A stretch of 64,000 nt of DNA from an uncultured Lachnospiraceae bacterium (GTDB taxonomy: Bacteria > Bacillota > Clostridia > TANB77 > CAG-508). A model generated the notes under the pieces. That model worked only from the letters and a program-made list of their open reading frames with translations, was not told where the DNA came from and searched no databases. The stretch lies in assembly GCA_945917765.1 (NCBI GenBank), contig CAMEHU010000002.1:25681-89680 (forward strand), read 5' to 3'. Positions 9,407 through 19,134 of the stretch are shown in pieces. Position 1 is the stretch's first letter; the number at the start of each line of letters is the position of its first letter. The translations under genes were made by a program, and so were the position numbers.

Positions 9407-11569
9407 ATGTAATACTTCCTTATGTTGGGTTTTCCATAATTCATAAAAAATTCCTTTTTTATTTATTAATTCATTTGGAGTTCCAATTTCTGTTATATAC
9501 CCATCTTTTAAAGAAATAATTTTATCACATTTAGTAAGTACATTTAATCTATGTGCAATAATTATTTTGATTGTATTTTTTTCAGCTGATAAATTATCGA
9601 CAATACCTTCTTCTGTTATTGTATCCAAATTACTTGTTGATTCATCTAATATAAGCACATCAGGATATGTGAGCAATGCTTTTGCTAAAGATAATCTTTG
9701 CTTTTCTCCTGTTGATAAATTTGTTGCTCCTTCTTCAATTTTGGTTTGTAATCCTAAGGCTTTATTATTTATATATTCTTTCATTTTAACAATATCTAGT
9801 ACTTTATTAACTTCATCTTCACTAACATTATTATTTCCAATTGTTAAATTGTTATAAATAGTATCTTGAAACCAAAAGTCGTTTTGAGAAACATATGTAA
9901 TTTTCTTTCTTAATGATGCTGTTGTTAAATTATTTATATTCTCATCATTTATATAAATTGCTCCATCTGTTACTTCGAAAAAATTTAATAAAAGTTTTAT
10001 AAGAGTAGTTTTTCCAGATCCACTTGAGCCAATTATTCCAATGCTTTCCCCTTCTTTAATATTAAAATTAATATTATTTAATATTGGTTCTCTTAATCCA
10101 TATTGAAATGTTACATTTTCGAATTCTATTCGTTTTATTTTATTTACTATTTCTCTTTTTTCTTTATTTAATTCATCTTCAGTAGTAGTCATAAAAACAT
10201 CATCTAATCTTTCTAATGCTGCATTTGTTTCATATAGTTTATCTTGAATTCTAATTATATATCCAATCGGTCCTAATAAATATCCCTGAAGTGTATATAA
10301 AAACATTAATTCTCCCATTGTTATTTTTCCAGTCATAACTAATGTTCCTAATGTTGAAAGCATTATTAATTGGCTTATTTGAATTATTATTCCTATCAAA
10401 CTACCTTGAATTGCAAATAACTTTTTTGTATTATAGAATAATTTTTGATAATTTTCATATTTATAATTCATGCTATTTTCCACATATTTTTCTGAATTAT
10501 AGCTTTTTACCGTTTCACTTCCTATAAAAGATGCACTTGCAAAAGAATAAATATCTGTAACAGATTTTTTTATTTTTCTTGTTTTTTCAATTGATTTATT
10601 TCCAAAAATCTTTTGAATTATTATTATTAATAGCATCATTACAAACGCTATGACTGCAATTTGCCAGCATCCTTTTATAAGTACTATTATTAAAGCAAAA
10701 ATTGCATACACAACATCAATAAGAAAGTCAGATGTATAATCTGTTATAATTGAACGAATTATATCTCCATCTTGAAACCTTGTAATTAAATCTCCAGATG
10801 TTCTTGAGGTAAAAAAGCTCATTGGAAGGTTTGTAATTCTATTAAATATATTTAATGTTAATTCTTTATCAAGTTTTTTTGTGAATTTTAAAGAAACCTT
10901 TAATTTTATCCAATCTACTGCAACAGTAAATATATATATTCCAATTATTATTAAAACCATCTGCCATAATAAATTTAATTTATATTGTGGTATAATAGTA
11001 TCTATAAAAAAAGAGTAAAAGCTTGCTGCTACAACACTTATTCCCGATATTATTGCCGATAAAATTATTAAAAAGATTAAGTGTTTTTTAAATTTTAAAA
11101 TTAGATCAAATATTAATTTATATGTTCTTTTATATTTTTTTATTTCTTTAAAATTTTCTTTTGGTTTAAATGTAAGTATTTCGCTTGTCCAAATTTCATT
11201 AAACTTGTCCCATTTCATGACTTGTTTACCTTCACTTGGATCTCCGATAACTACTGTATTTTCATTTGCCTCAAAAACAACTATATAATGTTGCTTATAT
11301 CCCTCAATTACAGTATGCACTATAATTGGGAAATTCACATTGCTGTTTAAAAGATCTTCTTTTGTTGCAAAAAAGGCGTCTGTTTCTAAATTCAATTTTT
11401 CTCCTGCTAATTTTAATGAATACATTGAATTGCCTTCTCTATCAGTCTTAGCAAATTCTCTTATTACTGCTAAAGATATGTTTTCAACTCCATAATAAGC
11501 ACATATCATTGCTAAGCATGCGACACCACAATTTTTCTCATCTGGTTGTTTGTAAATTTTGTATTTCAT
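9404..11569 (-). CDS. peptidase C39-containing ABC transporter (PCAT; bacteriocin processing/export)
   Basis: N-terminal C39 QPDEKNCGVACLAMICAYYG with HYIVVFE and GDPSEG; ABC TMD; Walker A GSSGSGKTT; LSTGEKQR signature; LILDEST. Confidence 0.95.
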   Translation of the reverse strand: MKYKIYKQPDEKNCGVACLAMICAYYGVENISLAVIREFAKTDREGNSMYSLKLAGEKLNLETDAFFATKEDLLNSNVNFPIIVHTVIEGYKQHYIVVFEANENTVVIGDPSEGKQVMKWDKFNEIWTSEILTFKPKENFKEIKKYKRTYKLIFDLILKFKKHLIFLIILSAIISGISVVAASFYSFFIDTIIPQYKLNLLWQMVLIIIGIYIFTVAVDWIKLKVSLKFTKKLDKELTLNIFNRITNLPMSFFTSRTSGDLITRFQDGDIIRSIITDYTSDFLIDVVYAIFALIIVLIKGCWQIAVIAFVMMLLIIIIQKIFGNKSIEKTRKIKKSVTDIYSFASASFIGSETVKSYNSEKYVENSMNYKYENYQKLFYNTKKLFAIQGSLIGIIIQISQLIMLSTLGTLVMTGKITMGELMFLYTLQGYLLGPIGYIIRIQDKLYETNAALERLDDVFMTTTEDELNKEKREIVNKIKRIEFENVTFQYGLREPILNNINFNIKEGESIGIIGSSGSGKTTLIKLLLNFFEVTDGAIYINDENINNLTTASLRKKITYVSQNDFWFQDTIYNNLTIGNNNVSEDEVNKVLDIVKMKEYINNKALGLQTKIEEGATNLSTGEKQRLSLAKALLTYPDVLILDESTSNLDTITEEGIVDNLSAEKNTIKIIIAHRLNVLTKCDKIISLKDGYITEIGTPNELINKKGIFYELWKTQHKEVLH

Positions 11570-11614
11570 TTCTGTGACTCCTCATACTATTTGTACTTTG
11601 ATGTTATAATATTT

Positions 11615-12112
11615 TTATATATTATGCAAACATATTAATTCATTTAGATACTTTACTTTTATTTCTTCAGTATTTTTTCCAAAAAATTCTTTTGAATAAA
11701 TTTTTCCTAATAATTTATAATTATTTTCCTCTAAATATTTATACATTCCTTGTTCATTTTCAACTACCAGACCAACACATATATCCGCTTCTTTATTTAT
11801 TATTTCATTATACAAATATTCTAGCGAAAAATAATTATAAAACATATCACCCATTTCAATAAACATTACATATTTGTTTTCTGTTTTATCAATAATGCTA
11901 TTTAAATAATTTTCTCCTTTGCAATTTATTACTTGAATATTTATTTTTTCTTTAAATGTTTCTGCTTCACTTAAATAATCTTCATTAAACGAACTATCTA
12001 CTAAATATATTTTTAATTCATCTTTTATTGATTGCCCACAAATTGACAGAAGTGTTTTTCTTAAATCTCCATTACTTTGATGTTCTTTTGGTGTTATAAT
12101 TATATCTATCAT
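11615..12112 (-). CDS. truncated/degenerate GT2-like protein
   Basis: N-terminus aligns by eye with the two neighbouring GT2s but has IEMGDMF where they have MDSDDV/IDSDDV, and lacks the C-terminal half. Confidence 0.7.
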   Translation of the reverse strand: MIDIIITPKEHQSNGDLRKTLLSICGQSIKDELKIYLVDSSFNEDYLSEAETFKEKINIQVINCKGENYLNSIIDKTENKYVMFIEMGDMFYNYFSLEYLYNEIINKEADICVGLVVENEQGMYKYLEENNYKLLGKIYSKEFFGKNTEEIKVKYLNELICLHNI

Positions 12113-12113
12113 A

Positions 12114-13112
12114 TTAGGCCTCCTGTATTAAATTAATAAAATCATCGAATGATATAGATATATATTTAAGTGAAATTCCTCTGTTTTGAAAACTTTCTAT
12201 TCTTTTTTCTATAATCATTTTTTTAGTTTTTTCATCTTTTACTGAATATTTCTCATATATTTCTTTCATCTCTTTCAATTGTTTTAAAAACATTTTTGAA
12301 TTATTTATATTCATATATCCTATATAGTTAAAATAAAAATTCACCATATATTCCAATGCAGTTTCTGATATTTTTTTATATGAACATTTATCATTAATAG
12401 CTGTTTCAAGTGCATTTGTAATGTTATAAATATAATTTATAAAAAATTTTAATTTAAACTCATCATTTTTTGTCCTTGTTAATGAATTTTTGTTAAAACA
12501 CCATATGTATGTTATATCATCTATATATTTTATTTTTGAATCATATAAAAAAACTTTACGATTAAATCCTACATCTTCATTATATCTTGTATTATTAAAT
12601 CTTATTTTATTTGTTTCTAAAAAGCTTCTTTTATATATTTTTCCATGAACCCATGTCATATCTTCAAAATGTTCAACCATTTCATTATTTTCAAGTTGTT
12701 CTAAAAAGCTTGAAACAACCAAGTCATAGTCGTTATCTTTAATTTCATTATATAAAGTTCGAACTTCACTTGGTCCTGCCAAAACATCGTCTGAATCCAT
12801 AAAAATAATATATGGATTATTTGAATTATCAATTCCATATTGTCTGGCTATTCCTGGGCCTGAATTTTCACTTAAATTCAATTCTGTAATATTCATAAAT
12901 TTTTTAAAAAAGTTTACTTGTTCTGAATAATCATTATCCGATTTATCATTTATTATATATACATTTATATCTTTTATGTTTTCTTGATATGCAATGGAAA
13001 ACAGAGTTCTATCAATTGTTTTATGTGCATTATATGCAGGTATTATTATGTCTATCATTTTTTCCTCTTTTTTATATGTTTTAATCTTCGATTTTTTCAA
13101 TAAACTCATCAA
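12114..13112 (-). CDS. glycosyltransferase family 2 protein
   Basis: MIDIIIPAYNAHKTIDRTLFSI..., FMDSDDV DxD motif. Confidence 0.92.
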   Translation of the reverse strand: MMSLLKKSKIKTYKKEEKMIDIIIPAYNAHKTIDRTLFSIAYQENIKDINVYIINDKSDNDYSEQVNFFKKFMNITELNLSENSGPGIARQYGIDNSNNPYIIFMDSDDVLAGPSEVRTLYNEIKDNDYDLVVSSFLEQLENNEMVEHFEDMTWVHGKIYKRSFLETNKIRFNNTRYNEDVGFNRKVFLYDSKIKYIDDITYIWCFNKNSLTRTKNDEFKLKFFINYIYNITNALETAINDKCSYKKISETALEYMVNFYFNYIGYMNINNSKMFLKQLKEMKEIYEKYSVKDEKTKKMIIEKRIESFQNRGISLKYISISFDDFINLIQEA

Positions 13113-14004
13113 TTGTCATTTTGGGTGTTTCTTTACCATATATGAAATCCATCAAATATCCTATTTTATATTTTTCGGGTAAAATGTCAAAATACTCTTT
13201 ATGTCTTTTTTTCAATTTTGAAAGATCTTGAAACACAAATGATAAATCAATGTCTTCTTCATTATATACATATTTTGAATAACCATATAATATTGTATGA
13301 TATATAAATCCTGCAATATTTTCAGCATCCAAATTTCTTTTTATACATTCCTCAACAAGCCATGTATACGCATATATATAGTTTTTTAGATTTTGATAAG
13401 TATCTGTATGACCTTTTGTTATTGAATCAGGATTATAATTGTATTGATAAATAATTTTTTTGGTTTGTGCTATGTGATTACAACAATTCATATATAAGTA
13501 ATTAAATACATTATCTTCATGGTTTCTTGCATCACAAAATTTTATAGAATTTTTTTCTATAACACTTCTTCTATACATTTTTCCGTGCAAACATCCTTTA
13601 AATATTCTAATATAATTAAAAACACCTTGAGGCTTTTCTTCTATAATCGCACCTATAATAAAATCTTTTTTACCAATTTTTTTATATAGATTTGCTAATG
13701 AGTGTTTATTATAAAAAACATCATCAGAATCTATAAAAACTATATATTCATTTTTCGATATATCTAATCCCTTTTGCCTTGATAATCCTGGTCCAAGATT
13801 TTTTTCATTTCTTATTATTGTTATATCAAGTTTGTTTTCAAATAATTCCAATAAATAGTTATAATCTTTTTGACTATGGTCATCTATTATATATACTTTA
13901 ACTAGCTTTTTTAACGTTTGCTTTTCTATACTTAAAAGAGTTTTTACTATAGTTTTATGTGCGTTATATGCTGTTATTATTATATCAATCATTTTGTCCT
14001 CCAC
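13081..14004 (-). CDS. glycosyltransferase family 2 protein
   Basis: MIDIIITAYNAHKTIVKTLLSI..., FIDSDDVF, NHEDNVF. Confidence 0.92.
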   Translation of the reverse strand: MEDKMIDIIITAYNAHKTIVKTLLSIEKQTLKKLVKVYIIDDHSQKDYNYLLELFENKLDITIIRNEKNLGPGLSRQKGLDISKNEYIVFIDSDDVFYNKHSLANLYKKIGKKDFIIGAIIEEKPQGVFNYIRIFKGCLHGKMYRRSVIEKNSIKFCDARNHEDNVFNYLYMNCCNHIAQTKKIIYQYNYNPDSITKGHTDTYQNLKNYIYAYTWLVEECIKRNLDAENIAGFIYHTILYGYSKYVYNEEDIDLSFVFQDLSKLKKRHKEYFDILPEKYKIGYLMDFIYGKETPKMTIDEFIEKIED

Positions 14005-14481
14005 CTAATATATAGTTTTATCACGCTTTTCAGCAAAGCTCTCAAAAGTTTTTATTGTTTCTTCTCTATCAATACAATTTAATTCTAACACCTCATTATC
14101 TTCAACTTCATCAGTTAATTTTTTTATAAAACTATAAATGTAATCATCTCTAAATCCAATGTTTGCAGCATCTTCTTTAGTGTTTCCGTAATAAACCTTT
14201 TTAATATTAGACCAAATTATTGCTGACAAACACATAGGACATGGATAGCATGAAGTATATAATTCACATTCACTTAAATCATATGAATTAATATTTTTAC
14301 ATGCATCTCTTATTGCCATTACTTCAGCATGAGCTGTTGGGTCATTATTACTTAAAACATGATTTGACCCCTTTCCTATTATTTTTCCATCTTTTACAAT
14401 ACATGCACCAAAAGGTCCTCCAACATTTGTTTTCAAATTATTTTCTGATAATTCCTTTGCTATTTTCATATATTCATTCAT
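14005..14481 (-). CDS. nucleoside/guanine deaminase (CDA superfamily)
   Basis: TAHAEVMAIRDA and YTSCYPCPMCLSAIIWSNI zinc-binding motifs; guanine-deaminase-like. Confidence 0.88.
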   Translation of the reverse strand: MNEYMKIAKELSENNLKTNVGGPFGACIVKDGKIIGKGSNHVLSNNDPTAHAEVMAIRDACKNINSYDLSECELYTSCYPCPMCLSAIIWSNIKKVYYGNTKEDAANIGFRDDYIYSFIKKLTDEVEDNEVLELNCIDREETIKTFESFAEKRDKTIY

Positions 14482-14515
14482 ACTTCATACCTCCTATTTG
14501 ATACTTTCCTGAAAA

Positions 14516-15079
14516 CTAATCCACAATTTCCTCTAAAACCCAATCATAGTCTCTCAAAACATACACACTTCCACAATATTCACAAACTCCATTTTTGTTT
14601 AGGTCAATATTTGCTCCACATCCTGTACATTTTCTAGCATTTCCAAGAGCTTTTGCATTTTTTATTTTTGAGAATTTAAGTTTAACATATTTTTCTGTTC
14701 TAACATCTCTATTACCATCTATAAATTTCTTAGTATCTTTGGCTATTCTATAATCTAAATATTTAGTTAACAATTTTACATCAATTTCAAATCTATCATC
14801 AAATTCCTCAATATTTGTTATTGTAGTATCTGAAACATTTAATTCATCATAAACTTGAATTTGATTATTTGCTTGTAATTGTTTTATTTTACTACTATAT
14901 TTCTCATATACTTCATCAGATAAAAAGTGTCTAATATTCTCTAAATTTTGTTTCATAACTCCTGTGTATAATTTTATATAAACATTATCAACTTTTGCTT
15001 TAAATTTTGCCTCTGAAAATTCTTTGTCTTCATTAATTAAATTATTTAAAACCTCACTCATTTTTGTTTCTCCCTTCAT
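14516..15079 (-). CDS. zinc-ribbon, TIM44-like domain protein (YdjG-like)
   Basis: C-terminal CTGCGANIDLNKNGVCEYCG zinc ribbon after a TIM44-like region. Confidence 0.65.
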   Translation of the reverse strand: MKGETKMSEVLNNLINEDKEFSEAKFKAKVDNVYIKLYTGVMKQNLENIRHFLSDEVYEKYSSKIKQLQANNQIQVYDELNVSDTTITNIEEFDDRFEIDVKLLTKYLDYRIAKDTKKFIDGNRDVRTEKYVKLKFSKIKNAKALGNARKCTGCGANIDLNKNGVCEYCGSVYVLRDYDWVLEEIVD

Positions 15080-15158
15080 TTAACTTTTTTATACTTTTTT
15101 TATAATACCACAATAATAAAAAAGAGACAATATTTTGCCTCTTTTTTATATTAATTTA

Positions 15159-16076
15159 TTATAAATTTACTTGATTTGTACAAACTTTTTTAGACATTAC
15201 CCATTCAGTATTTTCACCAATTATTTTTGAGTTACAATATGGACAAACTCCAACAGAATTTACTTCAACTGGTGCTCCACAGTTTGGACATTTATCTATT
15301 TTCTTTTGAGATTTGCTTGCAACAAATGTGAAATCATAATACATTCTTAGTTTTCTAGATTTATTACCTCTTAGAACTTTTCCAGATTCTTTTTCAATAA
15401 TGTAATCATAGAATTCTATAATATATTTAGCTGTAATTTCAACAGTATCATTTTGTTCTCTACAACTACTAATTGCACAATCTTTCAAATCAAATCCATT
15501 CATTATATTTTGCTCACCTTTAATTTCCATACTTGAAAGTTGTGATTCATACATATTAAACATTTCATCTGTAATGATGTTATGAACTTTTTCTAAATCA
15601 AAATTCATCCATGCATCTTCAACTTTTAAGAAAATATCATATCCATTTTGTAAAAATGCTTTTTCTTCAAAGTCTGGGAATAATTGTTTAAGTTTTTCAA
15701 TAGCTGTTTGATTTGATTGTAATTTAGGAATTCTTGGAGCATTGTATCCACCGCTTTTGTTTTTTCTTGATGTAAGTACAATAATAACAATTGCAATTAT
15801 TAACCAAATGATAAGCCCTGCCCAGCCATCATCATCACTTGAACTGCTGGAACCACTATAATGTGAACTTCCATAACTAGAACTACGGCTTGAACTACTA
15901 TGACTTGAGCTACTTCCTGAATAACTTGATGAAGATCCGCCACTATACGAAGAATGATATCCTGCATCTGCATGTGTTGGCTTTTCATTTACTGCAACAC
16001 AAAAACTTATTATTATAGAAATTGCAATTAAAAATTTTGCAATAATTCTTAAATTTTTTTTCATATTTCCAACCAA
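15159..16076 (-). CDS. secreted/membrane TIM44-like zinc-ribbon protein with Ser-rich linker
   Basis: Signal/TM, SSSYSGSSSSHSSSSRSSS linker, second TM, CPNCGAPVEVNSVGVCPYCNSKI. Confidence 0.7.
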   Translation of the reverse strand: MVGNMKKNLRIIAKFLIAISIIISFCVAVNEKPTHADAGYHSSYSGGSSSSYSGSSSSHSSSSRSSSYGSSHYSGSSSSSDDDGWAGLIIWLIIAIVIIVLTSRKNKSGGYNAPRIPKLQSNQTAIEKLKQLFPDFEEKAFLQNGYDIFLKVEDAWMNFDLEKVHNIITDEMFNMYESQLSSMEIKGEQNIMNGFDLKDCAISSCREQNDTVEITAKYIIEFYDYIIEKESGKVLRGNKSRKLRMYYDFTFVASKSQKKIDKCPNCGAPVEVNSVGVCPYCNSKIIGENTEWVMSKKVCTNQVNL

Positions 16077-16121
16077 TCCTTTCTTTTTGATTAATTGTTT
16101 TTTTAGTTATTCTTTATTATA

Positions 16122-16670
16122 TTATTTAGATTTGTATTTTTTTACAATTTCATTATAACATTCTCTGCAAACTGGGATATAATCAGAGTCACCTATTTCT
16201 ATATCACCTGATTTTGTATCACCTTTATAGAAACTGAAAATTGCGTTATCTCTTTTACAAATATCGCAAATTGAAGTCATTGTTGTTACATGATCTGATA
16301 CACAAAGTAAATCTCCCATTTTACCAAAAGGCTTTTTCTCAGCAGTAAGATTTAAACCTGCAATAAAAAACTTTTTGCCCTCTTGCGCTAAATCTTCTAT
16401 TACTTTTACATCACCATTCAAAAATTGAAATTCATCAATTATATAAACATCTGCATCATAATCTTTTAATTCATCTATACTATCTATGTTAATAGCTTTT
16501 AATTTATTACCATTTCTATCTTGAACATAATCTTTTGAAAACCTTGTATCAATACCTGGTTTGAAGATTTGAATAGTTTTACCTGCTATCATTTGTCTTT
16601 TTGCCTCTTGTAAAATAACATGACTTTTTCCACACTTCATAGGCCCTGTATACACATTTATATCTCCCAT
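16122..16670 (-). CDS. tdk: thymidine kinase
   Basis: GPMKCGKSHVILQEAKR, VYIIDEFQFL, CxxC zinc sites. Confidence 0.95.
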   Translation of the reverse strand: MGDINVYTGPMKCGKSHVILQEAKRQMIAGKTIQIFKPGIDTRFSKDYVQDRNGNKLKAINIDSIDELKDYDADVYIIDEFQFLNGDVKVIEDLAQEGKKFFIAGLNLTAEKKPFGKMGDLLCVSDHVTTMTSICDICKRDNAIFSFYKGDTKSGDIEIGDSDYIPVCRECYNEIVKKYKSK

Positions 16671-16796
16671 TTTATCCTCCGATTTATCTTGCTATTTAAA
16701 TTTATTTTGCGTTCATTTTTTATTATATCAGTATGTGTATTTTTATGCAATATTTTGTCGAATTTTTTTGAAAATTTTTAAAATCTGACTGGTTGT

Positions 16797-16889
16797 AAAA
16801 TTGAGTTTTCGGGACGGTTCTAAAAACAAAATTCAACAATTAGCTCGTGAAAATTTGTTTTTTAGAACCATCCCGAAAACTCAATTTTT
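16797..16889. repeat. REP-like inverted repeat (GGGACGGTTCT core)
   Basis: aaaattgagttttcgggacggttctaaaaacaaaattcaac...gaaaatttgttttttagaaccatcccgaaaactcaattttt. Confidence 0.85.
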
Positions 16890-16975
16890 TGAGCCATCTT
16901 GATTATTAAAAAAATTGTTGCAAAAACAACAATTTTCATATATAATACATTCAACAAAAAACAAGGAGACAAGCT

Positions 16976-17608
16976 ATGAATATAACTGAAATAGAAATCG
17001 CAACCTTTTTTGACGAGTTTTGCAATACTTGTAAAAAAGTAACTACTAAAAAATTCAAAAAAGGCGAAATAATAACAACATATATTGCAAAAAGGAAACA
17101 ACTTTGTTTGTTAAAATCTGGTGAAGCTGATTTAATAAGATATGATTTTAATGGTACCAAAACAATTGTTGAACATTATTTAACAAATAATATATTTGGA
17201 GAGATATTTTATAATGTAACAACAAATAATGAATTATTTGTTGAAGCCAGAACAAGATGTGAAGTGTTATTTTTTGATTATGAATTTTTGGAAAATAAAT
17301 GTACTCAAAATTGCTCATATCATAAAAACGTAATACAAACTTTGCCTAATTTGTTATTATCGCAAATTAATTCTTTAAATACTAGAATCGAAATATTAAG
17401 TAAGAGAACTATTAGAGAAAAATTGTTAACTTATTTTAATATTATTTCTACTAAAAGCTTCAGCAAAACATTTGCACTTCCGTTTTCATTAACCGATTTG
17501 GCAGATTATTTAAGTGTTGATAGAAGTGCCATGATGAGGGAAATTAGTTATTTGAGGAATGATAAAATTATAGAAAAAAATGGAAATAGCATTACTTTAT
17601 TGTATTAG
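16976..17608 (+). CDS. Crp/Fnr-family transcriptional regulator
   Basis: cNMP-binding-like N-terminus; HTH LTDLADYLSVDRSAMMREISYLRNDKII. Confidence 0.88.
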   Translation: MNITEIEIATFFDEFCNTCKKVTTKKFKKGEIITTYIAKRKQLCLLKSGEADLIRYDFNGTKTIVEHYLTNNIFGEIFYNVTTNNELFVEARTRCEVLFFDYEFLENKCTQNCSYHKNVIQTLPNLLLSQINSLNTRIEILSKRTIREKLLTYFNIISTKSFSKTFALPFSLTDLADYLSVDRSAMMREISYLRNDKIIEKNGNSITLLY

Positions 17609-17702
17609 CAATTAACTAAGTTTGTTTAGCCTAAAAATAAACGGAGAAGAAATCATATTCTCTCCGTTTATTTTTTATTTATTATTCATTTAAGAATATT
17701 TT

Positions 17703-18995
17703 TTATTGAAGTTTTGTTCCGCATTCACCGCAGAATTTTGCTCCTTCATTTATTTTTGTTCCACAATTTGGACAAACATCTGCTTTTGGTTCTGGTTTCT
17801 TTGTTCCACATTCTCCACAGAATTTTCCTGTAGCTGTGTTTCCACATGTTGGGCAAACCCAACCATTTGCTGTATTTTCAGCATTTGCTGTTACTTCATT
17901 GTTGTTAGTTACTGGTGTTTCTTCAACTGCTGGCTCTTGTGCAGGTGCTGGTTGCTCTACTGGTGCAACTGGTTCTTGTTGTTGTACTGGCGCTTGATTA
18001 GCTTGAGGTTGATATGCTGTTTGTGCTGGATTGAAAGCGTTTTGCATTACTGCATTTCCCATTCCTCCAGTTGCCATATTCATCATACCAAGTCCCATAA
18101 ATCCATTAGCTGCCCCATTTGCATTGCTTGCTGCTTTTTCCATAACATCAAGCACACGACCTTGTTGCATTCTTGAATTTGAATTATGTTCATATTCTTC
18201 AATTTTTCTTTCAGAATCTGGATCTAATGTAACTGATTCAACTGAGAATACTTCTATTTGTAAACCTCTTCTTCTAACTGGTTCATCAAATACTTTTTCA
18301 TCCATCATTTGTTTAATTTCATCTGTATTACTTGGTAATTCTAAAACAGGTATTTTGTGTACAGAATTTCCTAATTCGTTTAATACATTTTGGAATACTG
18401 CTACAACTTCTGAACGAATTTGCTCTGTTAAGTCAGATACTCTATATGTATTTGCTGTTCCAGCTATATTATTCATAAATAATGCAGGATTTACTAATCT
18501 AAATGTATATGTACCAAAACATTTAACTTTTAAAGCTAAAGGTGTTATTTGTCCTGTAATTTCATTTGCTATTGCATGTGACCAATCTTGATATGGGATT
18601 GGTGCTGGTGTTCCAAATTTATTTTTTATAATTTCTTTTATATTAAAGAAGAATACACATTGTTCTTTAGCAGATTGACCATTATATGTAAATCTTTGCC
18701 ACATTTCTTTAAATACTGCACCAAATTGTCCAGCAAAAAATGATGGAGTTGATGATGTATCAAATGTGTAAAAACCATCTTCAGCTGTTGCATCTAAAAC
18801 TCTACCATTATCATATATAACAGCACATTGTCCTGGTGCTACTATAATTGTACTTTTGTTTGTTATAACACCTGTTGGTGTTGTTTTCTTAACCATTAAA
18901 ATATCGTTTCCTAAATCTTCACATCTTATTGCTTCTTTCCATTGATCATGCATTGTGCTTCCAATTGCACTTGTTGCTGCTTTAATTAATCCCAT
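17703..18995 (-). CDS. SPFH-domain protein with C-terminal double zinc ribbon (YdjI-like)
   Basis: Virion-core/SPFH-type N-terminus (WP...VAPGQCAVIYDNGRV); C-terminal CPTCGN...CGECGTKK and CPNCGTKINEGAKFCGECGTKL. Confidence 0.88.
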   Translation of the reverse strand: MGLIKAATSAIGSTMHDQWKEAIRCEDLGNDILMVKKTTPTGVITNKSTIIVAPGQCAVIYDNGRVLDATAEDGFYTFDTSSTPSFFAGQFGAVFKEMWQRFTYNGQSAKEQCVFFFNIKEIIKNKFGTPAPIPYQDWSHAIANEITGQITPLALKVKCFGTYTFRLVNPALFMNNIAGTANTYRVSDLTEQIRSEVVAVFQNVLNELGNSVHKIPVLELPSNTDEIKQMMDEKVFDEPVRRRGLQIEVFSVESVTLDPDSERKIEEYEHNSNSRMQQGRVLDVMEKAASNANGAANGFMGLGMMNMATGGMGNAVMQNAFNPAQTAYQPQANQAPVQQQEPVAPVEQPAPAQEPAVEETPVTNNNEVTANAENTANGWVCPTCGNTATGKFCGECGTKKPEPKADVCPNCGTKINEGAKFCGECGTKLQ

Positions 18996-19134
18996 AATTT
19001 TTACCTCCTAAAATTATTACTTGCATATAATTATACAATATTTTTCTGATTTCTTCAATAAATTTAATATATTTTTATTGAACTTTTGTAAAATTATATT
19101 TTCATTTTTTACTTTTCAAAAATTTTATAATTAT

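Noticed and set aside
9319-9519. 66-aa plus-strand ORF after the precursor
   Set aside because: Out of frame with the precursor and runs through the terminator and antisense to the PCAT gene
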